64,000 bases of DNA from Candidatus Defluviilinea proxima (GCA_016721115.1 JADKIW010000001.1:4417501-4481500); one strand, 5' to 3'. Positions 52,342 through 60,839 are shown, numbered from the stretch's first letter. The notes: generated by a model not told the origin, from the letters alone. Translations and numbers: made by a program.

Positions 52342-53012
52342 AGACAAAAACCACGCTTCTCTTTCTGACCTTTATCCTGTTTGCTTGCGCACAAAATTTT
52401 TCAACACCTGAAACTTTACCCGCGCAAGTCACTACCATTACACCATTCATACAACCCGCGACCAAATCTGCCATAGACGTCCCAACCGATAGCAATCCAT
52501 CTGGCCCGAAGATCGTCGTCACTGTCGGCACACCAAACATTGGTCAGTCACCCGATGGCGACTTCCCCACACCCGCCGTTTCACAGCAACAGTGCGGATT
52601 CACCTGGGCATATCACGATCTCCCTGAAATCACAACCGAGTTCGATACAGCCGTCAAAGCCTTGAACTCCAGCGCATCTGCACACGCCACGGCATTCGGG
52701 GAAGATTGCTTCGGCCCAGATGGACAATTCGTCCGCTTTGCCGCTATGGAAACAGACTTCTATGTGACCATGCCTGCTTCTGATTTGAGCGACTACGAAT
52801 CTTTCGGAAACATAATCGCACAAGTACTACAAATTGTGACTGGCTTTCCTCCTGACACACTCGCAGGTCCAAAGCCTGGCTTTGTCGAATTTCGTTTTGA
52901 GAAAAGCGCTTCAGAAAGCATCGGCCTTCGCGTCCCGATCGAACAATACAAAACAACCGCTCATGGCATCACAGGCGAAGAATTGCTCCGCATGTTTTAT
53001 ACAGGGCCGTAA
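52338..53012 (+). CDS. Lipoprotein, 224 aa, coupled to amidohydrolase
   Basis: Starts inside the stop codon of the amidohydrolase (ATGA). Signal MKTKTTLLFLTFILFAC with lipidation Cys17, a Thr/Pro linker (25-80), then a domain of about 140 residues with QCGFTWAYHDLPEIT, ATAFGEDCFGPDGQFVRFAAM and ASDLSDYESFGNIIAQVLQI. The two Cys (CGFTW, DCFG) may pair. No family name can be given. Resembles other window lipoproteins in layout, not in sequence. Confidence 0.8.
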   Translation: MKTKTTLLFLTFILFACAQNFSTPETLPAQVTTITPFIQPATKSAIDVPTDSNPSGPKIVVTVGTPNIGQSPDGDFPTPAVSQQQCGFTWAYHDLPEITTEFDTAVKALNSSASAHATAFGEDCFGPDGQFVRFAAMETDFYVTMPASDLSDYESFGNIIAQVLQIVTGFPPDTLAGPKPGFVEFRFEKSASESIGLRVPIEQYKTTAHGITGEELLRMFYTGP

Positions 53013-53058
53013 TACCTTGAATTGACTATCCGATATATTTTCAGCGCAAAAAACACAG

Positions 53059-53095
53059 ACATCCCTCAAGTCTTTTTTAGAACTTGCGGGATGTT
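53059..53095 (+). terminator. Hairpin after the lipoprotein
   Basis: Imperfect stem ACATCCC / GGGATGT with inner CAAGT / ACTTG around a T-rich loop; weak as terminator. Confidence 0.45.
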
Positions 53096-53177
53096 TGATT
53101 CTATATGTGGTGAGTAAAAAGATTCAATTCACTCATAACAAACTACACCATCTTGCCTACACGCAGACAGGACCCTC

Positions 53178-53226
53178 TTGACACATCCCAACCTTCATTG
53201 TATATTTCGTTTAGTAATTACTAAAC
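53178..53226 (+). promoter_or_regulatory. Consensus promoter with overlapping 18-bp operator palindrome
   Basis: TTGACA (53178-53183), 17-base spacer, TATATT (53201-53206), then a perfect 18-bp palindrome 53209-53226 (GTTTAGTAA and its complement) covering the expected start of transcription. A regulator gene follows, so autorepression is likely. Confidence 0.8.
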
Positions 53227-53247
53227 ATACATAACAAAAGAGACAGC

Positions 53248-53772
53248 ATGCCACAATCACTCAATAAGATCAAACAAGAGTTCACACAAGGTCTCAGCCA
53301 AATCAGTCGCTTCTGGGGTTTCCCTAAAGGGATGGGCGCCATTTTTGCGGTGCTCTATCTCTCCCCCACACCGTTATCGCTCGATGAGATCGTCAGCGAA
53401 ACGGGGCTCACCAAAGGAGCGATCAGCACCGAGATCCGTTCCCTCGCCCGCATGGGGCTTGTCCACCGTTCGACCAAACTTGGTGACCGCAAGGATTACT
53501 ACGAGGCCGAAGCGGATTTCTATGCCGCGATCCGTTCCATTTTGCAGGAACGACAAAACTCCGAGTTTGATCGCGCTGTCCGTTCTGTGAAAGAGACGCT
53601 TACAGTAATGGACGAAAACTGGGTGGATAACGAAGAATGGAATTTTGTTTATCAACGCGTGCAAGCCTTGCAAGATTTCTTCGATGCGATCGACAGCCTT
53701 ACGAAGGCAGTCATTCGTTTGGAGAGCTTGGGGCTTTCGAATGTCACAAAGATTTTAGGTGTTTTGAAATAA
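53248..53772 (+). CDS. GbsR/MarR-type transcriptional regulator
   Basis: 174 aa. N-terminal helices GLSQISRFWGFPKGMGAIFA, then winged helix LSLDEIVSETGLTKGAISTEIRSLARMGLV and wing KLGDRKDYYEAE, as in the GbsR subfamily of MarR regulators (choline/betaine sensing in Bacillus, other roles elsewhere). The C-terminal helical part likely dimerises. The palindrome at 53209-53226 is a probable binding site, and the NAD(P)-binding gene 134 bases downstream a possible target. Confidence 0.88.
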   Translation: MPQSLNKIKQEFTQGLSQISRFWGFPKGMGAIFAVLYLSPTPLSLDEIVSETGLTKGAISTEIRSLARMGLVHRSTKLGDRKDYYEAEADFYAAIRSILQERQNSEFDRAVRSVKETLTVMDENWVDNEEWNFVYQRVQALQDFFDAIDSLTKAVIRLESLGLSNVTKILGVLK

Positions 53773-53778
53773 TTATTC

Positions 53779-53890
53779 CGCGCTGAGCGGAGGGACAGCA
53801 GTTTTCTGTCCCGTAGTCGAAGCGTACTTACTGGTTACGGCGCTTCGACTACAGCCTTCGCGAAGAACGCTCAGGCTTCCGCTCAGCGCG
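53779..53890. repeat. Full copy of palindromic repeat family 1 (112 bp)
   Basis: Outer arms CGCGCTGAGCGGA (53779-53791) and TCCGCTCAGCGCG (53878-53890); inner arms GTAGTCGAAGCG (53813-53824) and CGCTTCGACTAC (53841-53852). It lies between the GbsR-type regulator and the next gene and ends 16 bases before that gene's ATG. Confidence 0.85.
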
Positions 53891-53906
53891 AATACAAGGA
53901 GACAAA

Positions 53907-54806
53907 ATGAAAATCGCAGTTACAGGTTCGTTCAGTTATTCAGGTAAGTACATCACAAAGCGGCTTCTCGCACGTGGAGAAGAAGTGATCACACTGACAG
54001 GTCACCCGAATCGTCCAGACCCCTTCAACGGACAGGTCAAGGCTTACCCGTTGGATTTTGACGAGACAAGCATGACCAAATCCCTGCAAGGTGTGGATGT
54101 GTTGGTCAATACGTATTGGGTGCGTTTCGACAAAGGCGAGAATACGCAACCACGCGCTGTAGAAAACACAAAGAAACTCGTCAACGCCGCCAAAGCCGCA
54201 GGCGTCAGGCGGATGGTTCATATCAGCATCGCCAATCCGTCAGCGGACTCACATCTCCCCTATTACTGGGGAAAGGCCGCCAACGAGAAAGCTGTCATCG
54301 AATCAGGAATGGGATATGCGATCTTACGCCCCACCGTACTGGTCGGTGACGAGGATATTCTCATCAACAACATTGCCTATCTTATGCGAAGATTCCCATT
54401 CTTTGCCTTGCCCGGCGATGGCTCGTATGGAATCCAACCCGTGTACGTGGATGACCTCGCACAACTGGTCGTCGAAGGCGTTTACACCAAGGATAGTTAC
54501 ATCATAGATGCTGTTGGACCTGATATCTTCACATTCAAGGAAATGGTGGAGTTGATCGGTGAAACGGTCGGGGCAAAACGTCCGTTGATCCCCTTCCCAC
54601 CACGGCTGGCTTTGTTCGCCGCACAGTTCCTGAGTCTCTTCGTCAATGATGTTTTGCTCACCCCTGAAGAAGTGGACGGTTTGATGGAAGGCTTACTCGT
54701 TTCAAAAGAGCCAGCGCGCTGTAAGACTCGTCTGGGTGATTGGCTGGAAGCAAATAAAAACAAGGTTGGCGCAAAGTATGCGTCTGAGTTGGCAAAACAT
54801 TACTAA
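53907..54806 (+). CDS. NmrA/NDUFA9-like NAD(P)-binding protein
   Basis: 299 aa extended short-chain dehydrogenase. N-terminal glycine motif MKIAVTGSFSYSGKYITKRL, YWGKAANEKAVIESG (the Tyr-Lys-type region reads YYWGKAANE), ILRPTVLVGDEDILINNI and VYVDDLAQLVVEG match the NmrA-like and NDUFA9 group, whose members often lack catalysis and bind NAD(P)H in assembly or redox sensing. AAGGAG lies before the ATG, after the repeat. May be controlled by the GbsR-type gene. Confidence 0.85.
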   Translation: MKIAVTGSFSYSGKYITKRLLARGEEVITLTGHPNRPDPFNGQVKAYPLDFDETSMTKSLQGVDVLVNTYWVRFDKGENTQPRAVENTKKLVNAAKAAGVRRMVHISIANPSADSHLPYYWGKAANEKAVIESGMGYAILRPTVLVGDEDILINNIAYLMRRFPFFALPGDGSYGIQPVYVDDLAQLVVEGVYTKDSYIIDAVGPDIFTFKEMVELIGETVGAKRPLIPFPPRLALFAAQFLSLFVNDVLLTPEEVDGLMEGLLVSKEPARCKTRLGDWLEANKNKVGAKYASELAKHY

Positions 54807-54841
54807 AAAAAGACAGTCACCGCGAAGGTGACTGTCTTTTT
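54806..54841. terminator. Bidirectional terminator
   Basis: 15-bp stem with A-run and T-run on its two sides, between convergent NmrA-like and DUF2726 genes. Confidence 0.9.
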
Positions 54842-54886
54842 AATAACAACATCTGAGAGAAAGAACGCCTCGCAACGATGATGGAC

Positions 54887-55495
54887 TTAACCGATCTCCA
54901 CCATCCCCGGGCAGTGCGGGTTATCCATACAGCCGTAATACTTTACCCCAGCCTGTGACCCATTGCGATGGATTCGCAGGACCATCATCCGACCGCAGAC
55001 AGGGCACATTGGGACTGAATCAGCTTTCGTCGGAGTCCGAAGCGTGTTCGTCTCCTTCACTTTCAAAATGGAGAATTTAAACAGTTCGGCCAGGTCATCT
55101 TCCGAATAGCGGTCATTTGAGGGAATGTGGACAAGCGGAAGCCCTGCGCTGAGGAAAAGGTCTTCCATAAACTGATCGGTTTCACGGGTTTCATTTCTCG
55201 AAACAGGTTTCACCAATTCGATGCCGATGGCAGGCTTGAGCGTGGACGGCTCGCACAGGAGAAAATCCACATGCTTGCGAAAGATCTTGTTGAAGAAGTG
55301 AACGTTCTCGTTCGGGCGTACGATATAAAAAATGTCATTCAACCCAACCTTCGGGCAAATGACATAATGGTTTCGCACCATGCTTTGCAGAACTTTCAAC
55401 AACGCCAACTCAGGGGTCGACATGAACTGTTCACGCAAGCGATAAGGCAGGCGTTCTTCAAGTTCTTTGAGTGGGATTGTTTTTCGATCTGACAT
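54887..55495 (-). CDS. DUF2726 protein with C-terminal zinc ribbon
   Basis: 202 aa from ATG 55495. The middle (MSTPELALLKVLQSMV, CPKVGLNDIFYIV, FFNKIFRKHVDFLLCEPSTLKP) matches DUF2726, which has a PD-(D/E)xK nuclease-like core (HVDFLLC, AIGIELVKP). The end carries a topoisomerase-type zinc ribbon, CPVCGRMMVLR ... YYGCMDNPHCPG. Possible role in DNA metabolism; unproven. TATAAT at 55508-55513 (minus) ends 12 bases before the ATG with no ribosome-binding site. Confidence 0.85.
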   Translation of the reverse strand: MSDRKTIPLKELEERLPYRLREQFMSTPELALLKVLQSMVRNHYVICPKVGLNDIFYIVRPNENVHFFNKIFRKHVDFLLCEPSTLKPAIGIELVKPVSRNETRETDQFMEDLFLSAGLPLVHIPSNDRYSEDDLAELFKFSILKVKETNTLRTPTKADSVPMCPVCGRMMVLRIHRNGSQAGVKYYGCMDNPHCPGMVEIG

Positions 55496-55534
55496 TGGAT
55501 TGCCCACATTATAGCAGGTGTGTTTGCGGATGCG

Positions 55535-56305
55535 CTACGCTTTTCGAATCAATTCCATAACTTTCGGCTTGAGTGCGGCGTTGACACCTATTGACTCGCC
55601 GTGAGTGTGACCTTCTTCGCCGGCCCACGAGCCGAAGAAGCCACCCGCCTCCCGAAAGATGACCGGGAACGGGCCACAATCCCAATCGTTCATGACCGGG
55701 TCTATCGCAACTTCTGCACGCCCGGTGGCAACGGCGAGATAGGCGTACGCATCTGACCAGCCGCGCATCACGTAGGCGGCATCGGAGATGCGTTTCCAGA
55801 GAGTTGGATCCCGTTTTTCAAATAAATGATGACTGGTACAGCAGAACCACGAGCGCTCGAACGTATCCACATCTGAGACGTGGGCACGCTTGCCGTTCCA
55901 CCAGGTACCGAGTCCATCGGCGGCGCAGAGCATTTCATCGGTGCCGGGATAATACGCCGCACCGACTTGGATCACGCCGTCAATTTCAAGCCCGATCAAC
56001 ACGGCATACATCGGGATGCCACGCATAAAGGATTTGGTCCCGTCGATGGGATCGATAAACCACTTATACACAGACTTTGTGTCAGACTTTGACTCACCGA
56101 ACTCTTCGCCAACGATGGCGTGAGTTGGGTAAGCTTTTTCAATTTCGCCACGGATAAATTCTTCAGCGGCACGGTCCGCGGCAGTGACGGGGGAATCGTC
56201 AGCTTTGTAATCGGGGCGGATACTGGTGTTGAAGTATCCGAGCGTAATGCGCCCCGCGCGGTAGGCAAGTTGGGTTGTAAAGTCGAGGTAGGGTTGGAGG
56301 TTCAT
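55535..56305 (-). CDS. hisN: Inositol monophosphatase family phosphatase, HisN-like
   Basis: 256 aa from ATG 56305. Metal-binding motifs: VGEEFGE, FIDPIDGTKSF (DPxDGT) and PVMNDWDCGPFPVIFREAGG (WDxxP position). The NDWDCGPFPVI pattern and FKADDSPVTAADR-type start fit histidinol-phosphate phosphatases of the IMPase fold rather than inositol monophosphatases. No other his genes are nearby, so the histidine role is inferred. Next to a DUF262 gene that is unrelated. Confidence 0.85.
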   Translation of the reverse strand: MNLQPYLDFTTQLAYRAGRITLGYFNTSIRPDYKADDSPVTAADRAAEEFIRGEIEKAYPTHAIVGEEFGESKSDTKSVYKWFIDPIDGTKSFMRGIPMYAVLIGLEIDGVIQVGAAYYPGTDEMLCAADGLGTWWNGKRAHVSDVDTFERSWFCCTSHHLFEKRDPTLWKRISDAAYVMRGWSDAYAYLAVATGRAEVAIDPVMNDWDCGPFPVIFREAGGFFGSWAGEEGHTHGESIGVNAALKPKVMELIRKA

Positions 56306-56329
56306 AATTAGTATCAACCTTATAATAAA

Positions 56330-58297
56330 TTAATTTGTTTCAACAAACCAGTCATCACTACTTAATCCAATGGCTTCCATGGCTTGGATGCAAAACCGAT
56401 AGACATCTTTTGCAGATAAATTCACTTCTATATAATAGTCATTATCAAGTTTCCTATTCCTTCTAAAACGAGCTGGATCTTTACTGATAAATCTCGGATA
56501 TTCCAAAGCCAAGTTCACAAATAACTCTGGCACTAATTCCGCGATTTTCATCAATGTCTGTGCTTGAACGTCTCGCCAAGACTCAACACTAATCCTTTCT
56601 CCTAAAACTGTTACGAATTTGGGAGTTTTGCCAGTAACGTCGTCACCAGTTACATTGAGAGTATCTTCCTCTCCAAAAAACGGCCATATAGTTACAGATA
56701 ACTCTGCAAGTATTTTTGAACGCTCCTCAATATTTGCCCTCCGCCACGCCGGGTATGCGCTAAAAAATTTATTTAACTCAAGGTGGGAATTAATCAATTG
56801 CTCGCGCTTCATCAGGTAAGGTAAGTTTGATAGTTCCGAGTTATAACCAGTTAATGTCAAATTCCCAATAGTATTCAAATACAATTCATGATCAGCTTGC
56901 CATTCATCACCTAAATGCCCCATCCACCACTCGGTAAGCGTCTGTGGCATAACATGCTCAATAGATAGTGCTGCAAACTCAATAATTTCTTTATGAGCAT
57001 GAGCAAGCTCTAAAGTTTCAAGTATAAATTTTGTCTTCACTGCTCGTTCCCCAGCACCGTACAACTTTGCGTCTTGTAATCTAGCGCGAAACTCATTATC
57101 TTTCGGATACCCCCTTGTCTGTAAAACAGACCTGACGCCATCAACCAAAACAGGCGAATTCTTCAGCGCTTGCCCATACAATAAAGGGAATATCTTATTC
57201 AATTGACTAGTTGGCACATTGCATACAAACCTTCGAACAAGATAATTTTCGAGCAACTTTAAAATCTGCAAAAAATCATCGGATGAAATCTGGCCTGTTG
57301 CGAAATCATGATAACAATTCAACAAAAATGGATAAGCTGTTGTAATCTCCATCCGGCTTAAGCGTGTAAGTGCTTTTTGCAGTTCCTTATTTTGTTCTAA
57401 ATGAGGATGCAGGAATTTTGTGTAATAACCGGCAAAAAGGGATAAATCTTTTAATGCGTCGATTGCATTTCCCTGACCTATACGATCTTTTAAAGTGAAA
57501 TAAACATCCCCTTGTTTCACAAAAGCACCATTCCGCATTAAGTAATGACGAACAAATTCTGTAAGGCTGTCTTCTAAAGCATTTTGCATTGGCGTCCAAA
57601 ACTTCGCGTGATATTTCTCTTGTTCATTGGCGTGAATACGCATAAAAAAATAGTTTCGGATTAAGTCAGACTGAGTTAACGTACGTCCTTTCGCATTTAA
57701 GCTTTCAAATACTAGATGAGGATTATCATCAAGATCAAGAACTATACCAACAGCTGACAACCTACCGGTAATTACTTTATTTAGACTCGAAACATCTACT
57801 TTGCCTTGTCGTATTTTTCGTTCAAAGTATTGATAGCATTGCATCAACAGACTTTGTTCATCAAGTTTTTCTTCCTGAATTAAAGCTTTAAATGCATCCC
57901 GATCAACTTGAGTTGGTAATAATTTAAAGAAATCATCATCTTTCTTAAAAGGATTAACCAACATTGTCTGTTGAATTTCTTCAGCCAAATTTTCTTCGCC
58001 AGCCTTTTTTGAAAGGTCGCGCAAAAGAACCAGTAAAACAAATATTGTAGTTAGCCGTTGTTGACCATCAATTAATAAATATTTAGTAACCCCTTGTGGA
58101 ACAGCAATTGTTGGCATAGTAACGATGGATCCAATAAAATGGCTCTTTGGTTCGCTGTTCTCGCATAACCACACTAAGTCATCCCAAAGGACATCCCATT
58201 CTTTTTTCCCCCAACTATAAGGACGTTGAAACAAGGGAACAACATATTGCTTCGTACCTTCAATAATTGGCTGAAATGTTGTCTCAGATGCTTTCAT
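56330..58297 (-). CDS. DUF262/DUF1524 nuclease-like protein (GmrSD type, candidate defence gene)
   Basis: 655 aa from ATG 58297 with AGGAGGA upstream. The DUF262 domain has YVVPLFQRPYSWGKKEWD and LLIDGQQRLTTIF (DGQQR at 77-81), the ParB-like NTP-using motif of GmrS. DUF1524 has the HNH-type SIEHVMPQT with His448 and NTIGNLTLTGYNSELSN. A C-terminal domain of about 140 residues follows, ending LSSDDWFVETN. Such proteins (GmrSD, type IV restriction) cut modified phage DNA. The gene is clearly more AT-rich than its neighbours, suggesting transfer. No methylase or partner is adjacent. Confidence 0.9.
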   Translation of the reverse strand: MKASETTFQPIIEGTKQYVVPLFQRPYSWGKKEWDVLWDDLVWLCENSEPKSHFIGSIVTMPTIAVPQGVTKYLLIDGQQRLTTIFVLLVLLRDLSKKAGEENLAEEIQQTMLVNPFKKDDDFFKLLPTQVDRDAFKALIQEEKLDEQSLLMQCYQYFERKIRQGKVDVSSLNKVITGRLSAVGIVLDLDDNPHLVFESLNAKGRTLTQSDLIRNYFFMRIHANEQEKYHAKFWTPMQNALEDSLTEFVRHYLMRNGAFVKQGDVYFTLKDRIGQGNAIDALKDLSLFAGYYTKFLHPHLEQNKELQKALTRLSRMEITTAYPFLLNCYHDFATGQISSDDFLQILKLLENYLVRRFVCNVPTSQLNKIFPLLYGQALKNSPVLVDGVRSVLQTRGYPKDNEFRARLQDAKLYGAGERAVKTKFILETLELAHAHKEIIEFAALSIEHVMPQTLTEWWMGHLGDEWQADHELYLNTIGNLTLTGYNSELSNLPYLMKREQLINSHLELNKFFSAYPAWRRANIEERSKILAELSVTIWPFFGEEDTLNVTGDDVTGKTPKFVTVLGERISVESWRDVQAQTLMKIAELVPELFVNLALEYPRFISKDPARFRRNRKLDNDYYIEVNLSAKDVYRFCIQAMEAIGLSSDDWFVETN

Positions 58298-58350
58298 AAT
58301 TATCCTCCTATCCAATATAGCGAGAAAGTTTTTAATTTAGTTACTGATTG

Positions 58351-59643
58351 TTACTTTAGACTTAGCAATCTCTCAAGCAACTTCTCTTCTTCCTCTTCCG
58401 TCTTTATTTCTCCATCCAGCCATGCGTTGCGGAGCTGACGTAGGATCACCGCATAGCGTGGTCCTGGTTGAAGGCCGCGTTCTTTGAGGTCATCGCCAGA
58501 GATATGCGGCTTGACGTAACGCCACATGGAAATGTATTCGTTGAAGAGTTCTTTCACTTGCAGGTCTTCGATCACGTAGCCCATCGCTTCCACGGCGTTG
58601 ACCGGGAAAGACTCCAACCGCTCCACGCATTCGCTGGGTTTCAAGCCAACGAATTCTGGCAAGTCTTTGAACATCATGGATACGGCAAACAATGAGGCGA
58701 GCAAGTCCGCGGTGAAGTGGAGACGTTTATTCAGGGAGGCGATCTCTTCTTTCGATAAAGACATCAGCCAAAGTAACCAGCCTAGATCAGACGGATTCAT
58801 CTGCTCCCCCATCGTCACATTCCACGGAGAAAGATGTTGCAAGCCGCGATACGTATGCAAATCCGCAAGACGAGCATGAGCGACCTTGTCACAGGTCAAA
58901 GCGGGATGGATCGGTCTGAGCAGGTCCAGTTCACAAAGATGCGTGAGCGCAGTCGCGGCGCTCCATTCTTCGAGGATCAAATCCAATTCATGGCGGATGC
59001 GCTGGGCAGAAAGCTCCTTAATGAATCCACGTGCTTCAGGGATCAGCGCCAGTGTATCGTCGGCTAATTCGAATCCATATCGCTCCGCATAACGGACAGC
59101 ACGATACATACGTGTGGGATCATCAATAAAAGAATGGGGGTGCAAAACTCGAACAATACCCGCCTTTAAATCCTCAATGCCATTCAGGTCATCGCGTAGT
59201 TCGCCAAAGTGAGGGTCATCGAGGCGAATGGCAAGCGTATTGATCGTGAAGTCACGGCGGCGAATGTCGCCATCCATGCTTCCCACTTGCACAGTAGGCA
59301 AAGCGGCAGGCTGTGCGTAGGTTTCAGAACGCGCGGAGATCAAGTCCACGGCTTCGGTGGAGTGAACCAATTCTTTCGGCAAAAACCACTTGGCAGTGCC
59401 AAATTTGGCATGTACCGTCACCTTACCGCCATGCCTTTTAGCCAATGACCGCGCCAGCTTGATCGCATCCCCCTCCACGGTGAGATCAAAGTCTTTTATC
59501 GAGGAATTAAGCATCAGGTCCCGTACGGAACCGCCGATGATATATAGAGGAAACCCCAATCGTTCCGCATCGGCTTTTACAAGGCGAATCAGTTCAAATG
59601 TGTCAGAAGTCAGCGATGTTACAAGATGATCTGCAAGGTTCAT
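58351..59643 (-). CDS. tRNA nucleotidyltransferase / poly(A) polymerase family (CCA-adding type)
   Basis: Adds or repairs the 3' CCA of tRNA. 430 aa. Class II nucleotidyltransferase core: YIIGGSVRDLML, DFDLTVEGDA (catalytic Asp pair), RRDFTINTLAI, then DDPTRMYRAVRYAERYGF and the helical neck RIRHELDLIL. The C-terminal half lacks a clear HD domain. Family members may add CC, A or poly(A); sequence alone does not separate them. GGGAG lies before the ATG. Confidence 0.92.
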   Translation of the reverse strand: MNLADHLVTSLTSDTFELIRLVKADAERLGFPLYIIGGSVRDLMLNSSIKDFDLTVEGDAIKLARSLAKRHGGKVTVHAKFGTAKWFLPKELVHSTEAVDLISARSETYAQPAALPTVQVGSMDGDIRRRDFTINTLAIRLDDPHFGELRDDLNGIEDLKAGIVRVLHPHSFIDDPTRMYRAVRYAERYGFELADDTLALIPEARGFIKELSAQRIRHELDLILEEWSAATALTHLCELDLLRPIHPALTCDKVAHARLADLHTYRGLQHLSPWNVTMGEQMNPSDLGWLLWLMSLSKEEIASLNKRLHFTADLLASLFAVSMMFKDLPEFVGLKPSECVERLESFPVNAVEAMGYVIEDLQVKELFNEYISMWRYVKPHISGDDLKERGLQPGPRYAVILRQLRNAWLDGEIKTEEEEEKLLERLLSLK

Positions 59644-59690
59644 ATGCGCTCCCAGTTATCCATTTTACTCGTAAACCAAAATTTTTCAGG

Positions 59691-59836
59691 TATAATCTCC
59701 GCATCATCCTAAAGGATTGCTTCGCTTATGTTGAACCCGTTGCCGCGACCCGTAATGCAAAAAACCACCTGGTCTGGATAGGTTCAGTTCATCACGTCAA
59801 CGAACGGCTCCCAGACTTTGGCGAGCCGTTTTTTAT
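59691..59836 (+). ncRNA. Candidate small RNA or leader: promoter-to-terminator unit without a gene
   Basis: TATAAT at 59691-59696 followed about 105 bases later by a terminator (AACGGCTC 59803-59810 with GAGCCGTT 59823-59830, then TTTT). Between them no gene is recognised. A 16-codon frame (MLNPLPRPVMQKTTWSG) with AAAGGA 11 bases upstream is the only coding option. No known RNA family is recognised. It may also act as attenuator for the mazG-like gene. Confidence 0.4.
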
Positions 59837-59845
59837 TGGTACATC

Positions 59846-59940
59846 CGCGCTGAGCGGAGTGAGGACAGTTCCATCGTCCGAACAAAGTCGAAGCGCACCT
59901 CACACCCCCGCTTCGACTTCGCTACGCTCCGCTCAGCGCG
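59846..59940. repeat. Full copy of palindromic repeat family 1 (95 bp)
   Basis: Outer arms CGCGCTGAGCGGA (59846-59858) and TCCGCTCAGCGCG (59928-59940), inner arms AAGTCGAAGCG / CGCTTCGACTT. Its last base directly precedes an ATG of the mazG-like gene at 59941. Confidence 0.85.
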
Positions 59941-60261
59941 ATGAAAGAAGTTATGGACATCAAACAACTCACCGAAGAAATGCACGCCCTCGTCCGCTCG
60001 AAAGGCTGGTACGAGGCCGATAGTAAACGGCCACAAACGCCGCGCAATCTCGCTGTGTCACTGGCAATCGAGGCGGCCGAAATTTTGGAGCACTTCCAAT
60101 TCACCGACGAGATTAAAGATCGCGACGAATTGGGAGCCGAACTCGCGGACGTGACGTTGTATCTATTGCAATTGGCATCCGTTTCAGGCATCGACCTTGA
60201 GGATGCGGTGTTGAAGAAGATAGAAGTAAACAAAACAAGAACATGGGATCAAGATCGTTAG
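59941..60261 (+). CDS. MazG-like nucleotide pyrophosphohydrolase
   Basis: 106 aa (102 from ATG 59953). All-alpha NTP pyrophosphatase: RNLAVSLAIEAAEILEHFQF and DELGAELADVTLYLLQLASV give the E-x2-3-E and E-x2-D metal sites. Family members clean up abnormal nucleotides such as oxidised or modified dNTPs. The first ATG immediately follows a palindromic repeat, so the repeat's end may form the translation start region; the later ATG is preceded by AAGAAG. Followed by a LOG-type gene. Confidence 0.88.
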   Translation: MKEVMDIKQLTEEMHALVRSKGWYEADSKRPQTPRNLAVSLAIEAAEILEHFQFTDEIKDRDELGAELADVTLYLLQLASVSGIDLEDAVLKKIEVNKTRTWDQDR

Positions 60262-60299
60262 AGCGCTCAAACGTTTTAACGTGACAACGAGAATTTGAA
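60262..60299. repeat. Short repeat rich in CAAACGTTT, copy 1
   Basis: TCAAACGTTTTAACGTG at about 60267-60283 resembles the spacer at 60845-60862 (TCAAACGTTTCAACCTG). The two flank the LOG gene and contain AACGTT palindromes; a dispersed heptad-like repeat is the simplest view. Confidence 0.4.
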
Positions 60300-60839
60300 A
60301 TGAACATCACTGTATTTGGCGGCGCACAACCCAAAGAAGGCGAACAAGCCTACACCGAAGCATTAGAACTCGGCAGGCTGTTAGCCCAACGCGGACATAC
60401 CGTGTTGACCGGCGGCTACATCGGCACGATGGAAGCGGTCTCTCGCGGTGCCAGTGAAGCAGGTGGACACGTAGTCGGCGTCACATGCGAAGACATCGAA
60501 GCGTGGAGAGGCGTTCGTCCAAATCCATGGGTGAAAGAGGAACGGCGGTATAAAACGCTGAATGAGCGGTTGCAGGCCCTGATCGACGGCTGTGATGCGG
60601 CTCTGGTCCTGCCCGGTGGCGCAGGTACGTTGACCGAAGTCGCGTTGATGTGGAACCTGATGATCGTGGAGTCCCGTCACCGGAGCCCGCTGATACTGAT
60701 CGGCAGTGGCTGGCAGTCCACGTTCGATCAGTTCTTCAAAGATTTTGACGAATACACATCCACAAGCCAGAAAAATCTACTGAGCTTCGCGGAAGATGTG
60801 CAAACTGCCGTAAATGCGTTAGAAAGTTATCAGGTTTGA
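60300..60839 (+). CDS. LOG/TIGR00725-like Rossmann-fold nucleotide-binding protein
   Basis: 179 aa. ITVFGGAQPKEGEQAY, VLTGGYIGTMEAVSRGA and the phosphate-binding/catalytic LPGGAGTLTEVALMWN identify the lysine decarboxylase-like (LOG) group of the SLOG superfamily. LOG proteins of plants and some bacteria release cytokinin bases from riboside monophosphates; others cleave AMP. GGAGT in place of GGxGT is normal. Same strand as the mazG-like gene, 38 bases away, hinting at a joint nucleotide-cleaning role. Confidence 0.88.
   Translation: MNITVFGGAQPKEGEQAYTEALELGRLLAQRGHTVLTGGYIGTMEAVSRGASEAGGHVVGVTCEDIEAWRGVRPNPWVKEERRYKTLNERLQALIDGCDAALVLPGGAGTLTEVALMWNLMIVESRHRSPLILIGSGWQSTFDQFFKDFDEYTSTSQKNLLSFAEDVQTAVNALESYQV

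Noticed and set aside
59691..59836. SRP or 6S RNA
   Set aside because: The conserved SRP apical loop and the 6S open-promoter-like bulge are not present.
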